This document shows, one piece after another, positions 59,002 to 64,000 of a DNA stretch of 64,000 nt; the first letter of the stretch is position 1; each line of letters opens with the position of its first letter. The stretch is taken from contig NC_092580.1 of assembly GCF_037975245.1 (NCBI RefSeq), positions 3,200,501-3,264,500 on the forward strand. The letters are read 5' to 3'. The stretch is from Apostichopus japonicus. Lineage: Eukaryota; Echinodermata; Holothuroidea; Aspidochirotida; Stichopodidae. The translations under genes were made by a program, and so were the position numbers. Below the pieces are notes generated by a model. The model worked only from the letters and a program-made list of their open reading frames with translations, ran no database searches and had not been told where the DNA came from.

Positions 59002-60158
59002 GGTGTGAAATAAATTTTAGTAGTTTTTTTTAGTAGATTTACATAAGATCATCTTCCAGTTTGCGTATGCTGCCTTGCCCATGAATGTTTACAAACGTGA
59101 AAAAACTGTACCTCTTTTTGTGACTAAGTGCCTGTTTATTTTTAATTCTTGCAATATGACTCATTAATGAACCTTACTAGACATTGCTATCAAACCTATG
59201 GAGTACTTCATAAAATGCCAAAACTTCCTTTGATGTATATTGTTCACTATAATGGTCAAGCCAATAGTAAGGAATGAATTCAATACAATTTTGAGAACAT
59301 TTCATCAGCCAAACAATTTTGAGTGTACACTTAGCAGAGATGAAAACTGGCTTTTCAGTCTTACACAAGTACCAACAACATATTGGTATATTCATGGTAA
59401 ACCCTCATGTGCTTCCATGACTTCTAGCACCTGTGTAATAATATTCTATATCAACAAGGACAGAGATACTATATATTGCACTTCTCTCAATACTCTTAAT
59501 ATGTGTTTACCATGAGTTGTGTTCCTCACAACTTTCAATCAATGTTTTCAAATTAAAAACCAAATTAAGGACAGTTACTTAACAATGAGAGGTCGACTTA
59601 GCAAAGTTTAAATTCGGTTTAATAATAATCGAAGTTTCAGTGAAGCAGTTCTGCCGACCATAAAATCATGCCTTAGGCATCAAAAGAAGTCTATGATCTG
59701 ATAAAGATATGCCAAGAGTTGGACCAATACTGTTAAGCCTAGCTTCAGGTCAAAATTATGCTAGTTTATCAAATTAATACATGTATATCAATTTAGTTGC
59801 CTACACTAGGTATTAATATGAACTTGCATGGAGAGTTTTCTCCATACATTTGAACCATCACCAATGTCACTGAGACCGCAGAGCTAGAAAGTTGGTTTCC
59901 TCCCCTAAAATTTCAGGGAGGAAACTAAGGTTTTTATTCTTGGAAGTTGGAGAGACCGACGCTTTTCCTGTCCTGAACTAACAGGAGACGGCCTTGCCTA
60001 TCTGATAGAAATAGAAAATATAGCAAAGAGAGAAAGCTTTCATCCTGAGCTAATTTTTCTGGCTGCGAGTTAGTTTCTTGAGCCTTGAGGATGTGTTACT
60101 GTTAAGTGCTAGATGGCAAAGGCTATGGTAGGCTACTCTGGTAGGAATTTAAAGTCAA
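58656..60158. other. No gene recognised
   Basis: AT-rich, with a TA microsatellite at 58951-59002. Open frames near 59177-59515 on both strands have no recognisable domain and no splice support. Confidence 0.5.
58951..59002. repeat. TA dinucleotide microsatellite
   Basis: TATGTATATA followed by an almost pure TA run, interrupted by a second TATG at 58981. Confidence 0.97.
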
Positions 60159-60166
60159 TTAAGTTA

Positions 60167-60440
60167 CAAAGTGGCTATTCTTACGACTAGTCTTAACAAT
60201 AATTCCCTTTTACTCATGCGCAGTTGCTTTAACATGGCTATTTTTACGTCTAGGAGTACTATTTTTACGACTAGGAGTAACAATATTTTCCGGTTAGGGG
60301 TTGGGTTATAGGGATAGGTTAGGGGTTACCCCTACTACATGCGCAGTTGCTTTATTTACTTACTGCGCATGAATTCGCCAATGTCTTAAGAATAGTTTAT
60401 AAATAATTGTTAGGACTCGTCGTAAGAATAGCCACGGCCA
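60167..60440. mobile_element. Small TIR element, 274 bp, exact 8-bp target duplication
   Basis: TTAAGTTA lies at 60159-60166 and 60441-60448. Inverted termini share GTGGCTATTCTTACGAC (left from 60171; right read in reverse from 60435) and continue as AGTCTTAACAAT/AGTCCTAACAAT. The outermost 4-5 bases differ between ends. Inside are ACGACTAGGAGTA repeats and ATGCGCAGTTGC/GCGCATGAATT. Non-coding. Confidence 0.85.
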
Positions 60441-60448
60441 TTAAGTTA

Positions 60449-61730
60449 GGAGGCCTAGGCCTATTCTTACTGTACTAGCCTTAACCAGAAAGTAATTATG
60501 CCCAACCAGCTAGGTCTAGTATTTTGTCAGCAGATATAAAGTGACCTTTTTTGCTTTCATAATACTATAGTCTAGGGAATATCATATTAGGCCTAGGCCA
60601 ATACTGTAGCATTCCAACTTACTATAGACGCCAGTGCCTACGTGAGCTAGCCTACCGTTAGGCCTAAGCGAACCTACTATATGATAGGCTAGCCTAATTT
60701 ATCACGCTCGCTGACTCAAACAATGTGAAGTACTAACTTGCTCCACAAAACTAAGAACAACCTTCGAGCTGGTGAATATATCTGCCATTCACATTCGTTG
60801 GCAGTTACTCCCCATACAGAATAGGCTACAAATTACAATTACGTATGAATTGTTAGCCTACGGCTGTCAGGAAGCGAACCGCATTGCTCGTACAACCTTT
60901 CGTGAGCTAATATATACAGATCATAATTCGCGCTACTTAGCTTAACCTTTGACCACGACCGTGTGCGCCTGACCGATGATAAACTAACAATAACATGCTA
61001 GATGCATATCCATTAGAAATCATTACATTTACAACGAAACAATGCAAATGGTCTCGTAACATAGGCCTAACGTCATTAAACATGTTGGTCAATATAATTT
61101 ATTGATTTCGCTGAGAATCTCGTCACAAAAATTGATGAACTATGTCCCTCATTAATCAAAAGCACGGATGAACTCTCAACTTTAAGCATCTTCCAAAGTT
61201 TTTCCACGAAAGAGCTACAGACCCTACTACACAGAAAATTATGTGAATGTCACTGAACGGCATCCGTAGGGACATCGTTTTTTGGTCAACATTTGAGTTT
61301 CCATCACATCTTTAATCTGCTTTTCATACATATTTTTTAATGTGATTGTTATAATGACCACATCTTATGACTTTTGGGGCGTTTTTCTGTATCCAGTGGA
61401 ATTGTCTCGCTGAGATATAAAAGGATGAATTTTCCGTACGTTTTCACGGTAGGCCCCTCTGTTCAAGGTCAATGCACGACTATAACATTAGGTCCACTAA
61501 GTGAGGATATTGGTCTCCATTTGCCACTATACCAGTAAACCCAACCGAGCAACGTATGTACGGTGTCTCTTAAAACACATTATTATTAACAAAGTCGAAA
61601 AGAATTTTTAGTCTCTTTGGTGACATTTTAAAAGTATTTCTGATTACATTACGTACAGATTCGCCCTCCCTCCTTTTCTATGAGAAAGGTACATATGGGA
61701 AACATGAAAATGACCGTGATAAAATCATTT
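60449..61730. other. No gene recognised
   Basis: Rich in the string TAGGCCTA and variants (60440-60680), otherwise unremarkable. Confidence 0.5.
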
Positions 61731-61739
61731 TCAAGATTA

Positions 61740-62260
61740 CTAGTGATCAATTCGCTTGACAATATTATTACTAATAGTAATTCTAAACTTTCATCGGGTA
61801 TTTTTGTAACTGATATCACTGATCACTTTCCAGTGTTTGTCAATGCCCTCAAGACTAATCGCGACAAAATAATCCCATTTATGCACGTAATTACAGTGAT
61901 AATAATATAAAACTTTTCACTTCTGAAATTGGGAAAACTACATGGGACAATGTCCTAAACGAACCATATGTTAATACTTCTTATAATACGTTTTACTATT
62001 ATTTCAATACTACGTATAATAATTGCTTTCCTACTCAAGTGTTCAATCCAAAAAAGAAACGCACTAAAAAACACCCCTGGATCACTAAGGGCATTTTAAA
62101 ATCAATCAAAAGGAAGAATTTATTATTTACACGTTATTTAAAGATCCTACTGAACATAAGTCTATTTACAAAATGTACCGTAATTAATTAAACCATGTTA
62201 TACGATATTCCAAACGATTATACTTTTATGATAAATTCAAGCAGAGTAGAAACAACGTAA
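61740..62260 (+). pseudogene. LINE fragment: endonuclease end and linker
   Basis: The plus strand reads SLDNIITNSNSKLSSGIFVT then DITDHFPVF; (S/T)DHFPVF is the last motif of the AP-type endonuclease in CR1/L2/Jockey LINEs. In a shifted frame it continues FTSEIGKTTWDNVLNEPYVN, then NPKKKRTKKHPWITKGILKS and IKRKNLLF, the 'PWIT.GIL.SI..K..L' linker before the RT domain. Stops and a frame change show it is dead, and the RT itself is absent. Confidence 0.8.
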
Positions 62261-62272
62261 ACAGTACTTCTC

Positions 62273-62280
62273 TGACGTCA
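62273..62280. promoter_or_regulatory. CRE octamer TGACGTCA
   Basis: Perfect palindromic cAMP-response element core. Function is unproven; see also 63266 and 63848. Confidence 0.4.
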
Positions 62281-63265
62281 CAGAAAAAAGTCTCAAACCA
62301 GCCTATGTGACTAGGCACATTTAAGGGTGTTACTCTAATAGGAAAGAATCCATTGCATAATCAAATTGCTCAATTCTGTTTAAAATGTACAAACTTCAAC
62401 CTTTACTGCACAGTTAATGAGATACGACTGTTAAATAGTCTAAATCATATTAAAATAACTACCCTTAAATTTAGTATCCTCTGTATTGTTTGAGAGTTTT
62501 AATTGCAGGCATTGTTGTTATATATCAATATGCTTAGGGAAAAAGCCATTAACATGCGTCGTCACTTTGTGGCAATAAAAATCACTGAATCGTTAATTAA
62601 ATCATTGGGCTTTTTTAAAGGAATAGTAAAAACAGGGTCTATATTCACAACGGTACAATTAATCCAAATACTCTATGGCTATATATATATCCAGGAGTCA
62701 GTTTATTAGCCGACAGAAACTCTGGTATGATAACATCGAACTCCTGAACATTTAGTAGTGTTGGTTATATTCAACAACATGGAGGGTTCCACCGCAAACA
62801 GTGAAAAATTAATGTTAATATTTTCACTTTTTCTGTTTGTCAATGGCACTAGTGAACAGCGGTTCATCCCCAATCTTCGTAGCTCCTCAGCTCATTTATG
62901 GGGAGGAAGATTTCAGGTTTAGAGGAAGATCCTGGAGGACTTGATTTGAGAACTCAGAGAGCAAGATGAAGTTTGCGGAGATAGTAAGTGAATCAAATGT
63001 TGCGTCTAATGGACACAGAGAATGTATAGTCAAAAATGTCAGTATTTTAGAATGTTATTTTTCTCGTGGTTTTATTGCTGAAATGAAGTCAGCTTCTCAA
63101 GCAAGATTGTACAAAATGACATGGGTTCCATGCCATAGCCTAACTGATGATCACTAATGTGATGTCTATGGTTAATCCAGGTCGTGCACAATTTGCTGCC
63201 TTAATAATCTTCTTAGTACCGCTCTGATGTTTCACAGGCGCAATTAACTGTGAATATTACTTGCA

Positions 63266-63273
63266 TGACGTCA
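63266..63273. promoter_or_regulatory. CRE octamer TGACGTCA in a longer palindrome
   Basis: Embedded in GCATGACGTCATGC, a perfect 14-bp palindrome that extends the CRE. Confidence 0.4.
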
Positions 63274-63847
63274 TGCCTCGTTAGGCAATGTAGTGTGCCA
63301 TGAATATTTCCTTCTTTGGGTAACATTCAATTTTTGAAACATATAAGTGAAACATACTTCATAAAAAACCTATATAGGAGGATCTGAAAATATACTCTTA
63401 CCTTACTTCTTAATGATTTATTCACCAAAGGTTAATTAAGAAAATAAGAATGGCACAGCCTTAAAGGTAGTCTGTATAGGCCCCAAATTATCACACGCTA
63501 TATTTGCTAGAAGTTTTCAAAAAGGACTTTCCTGGAGGTCTTAACTCTCCTAATTGTTCTCAGACATTTTTAAGGAACACACAAGATGACTGAATGTCCC
63601 AATGAGGGAATTTCCTCAAAGGTTGTAATAAAAATAGTTTAAGAATTTTGACCAAAGGTGACAATATTTAAATATCTAGCACATTTGGGGCCAATATGCT
63701 TATTCCTTTAAGGGTAAAACAGTAGCTCACGATCATTTCTTCTGAAAATATTCCTCATCTTACAGAACTTGATCTTCAACTCCCAACGTCTAGGCCAAAC
63801 TCACCATATGATCGGAGACGCTTCGGGGGGATCGGTTTATATTTTGG

Positions 63848-63855
63848 TGACGTCA
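63848..63855. promoter_or_regulatory. CRE octamer TGACGTCA
   Basis: Context GGTGACGTCACAGAGG. The right flank CACAG is shared with the site at 62273. Confidence 0.4.
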
Positions 63856-64000
63856 CAGAGGTTATACCTACTGTCGACCATACATATTGCCAGGCAGAAG
63901 ATCAGATAGAATCTTTCAGGGGTTTGGGTGTTGTTCTCTCAGTAGTTAGGTCTGATGTATCGTTGCCTACCATGCTTCTCCTTGCTAGCATCACAGACAG

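Larger units (their letters stand above)
62281..64000. other. No gene recognised; possible regulatory DNA
   Basis: No ORF with known domains. Two further TGACGTCA octamers lie at 63266-63273 and 63848-63855. A short ORF at 62966-63157 is not recognisable. Confidence 0.4.

Noticed and set aside
59177-59515. Overlapping 72- and 91-residue ORFs on opposite strands
   Set aside because: No domain, no splice sites and no homology that I recognise; likely chance.

Overview
The window looks like accessory-rich nuclear DNA of a marine invertebrate, most likely a deuterostome such as an echinoderm. This is inferred from four things: a spliced FES/FER-type tyrosine kinase gene with large introns, a KMT5A-like SET exon, a tRNA-headed SINE with an L2-like tail, and heavy loads of Gypsy, LINE and hAT-like elements. 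The species cannot be fixed from the sequence alone. Little of the window is host coding DNA.

Layout. Positions 1-1410 hold the 5' end of an LTR retrotransposon on the minus strand (gag plus a candidate LTR) that runs off the left edge. From 1.8 to 4.0 kb lies a cluster of TIR elements sharing one internal block. From 4.8 to 11.2 kb is a decayed minus-strand LINE, split by a complete 4.67-kb Gypsy element with 5-bp target duplications; a second LINE fragment follows on the plus strand.

From 13.7 to 42.6 kb runs a plus-strand FES/FER-like kinase gene, whose recognisable exons are the end of the F-BAR region (tentative), a coiled-coil exon, SH2, and six exons from the SH2 end through the kinase domain. 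Splice phases fit and the HRD and DFG motifs are present. The SH2 exon is frameshifted, a stop codon sits where the activation-loop tyrosine is expected, and helix alpha-H is short by about five residues. It is either a recently dead copy or a badly sequenced live one. Its introns carry a tandem 1.15-kb repeat, a nested cluster of hAT-like elements (17.1-23.7 kb), a 21-bp minisatellite, a seven-copy SINE array with dimeric order, a roughly 9-kb satellite with two opposed arms, and a small hAT element that duplicated the 5' splice site.

After the kinase come a 64-bp minisatellite (43.6-44.3 kb), a single minus-strand SET-domain exon (47.1 kb), LINE remains (48.8-51.8 kb) and a minisatellite containing two pieces of an ABCC-transporter exon (52.4-53.8 kb). 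A nearly pristine Gypsy element at 54.0-58.65 kb has a 1312-residue uninterrupted gag-pol ORF and LTRs differing at one base. The last 5 kb hold a small TIR element, a LINE fragment and three perfect CRE octamers, with no gene I can recognise.

No operon-like or obviously new enzymatic system is visible. The novel material lies in repeat architecture: module sharing between TIR families, dimeric SINE satellite, inverted satellite, exon capture in a minisatellite and splice-site duplication.
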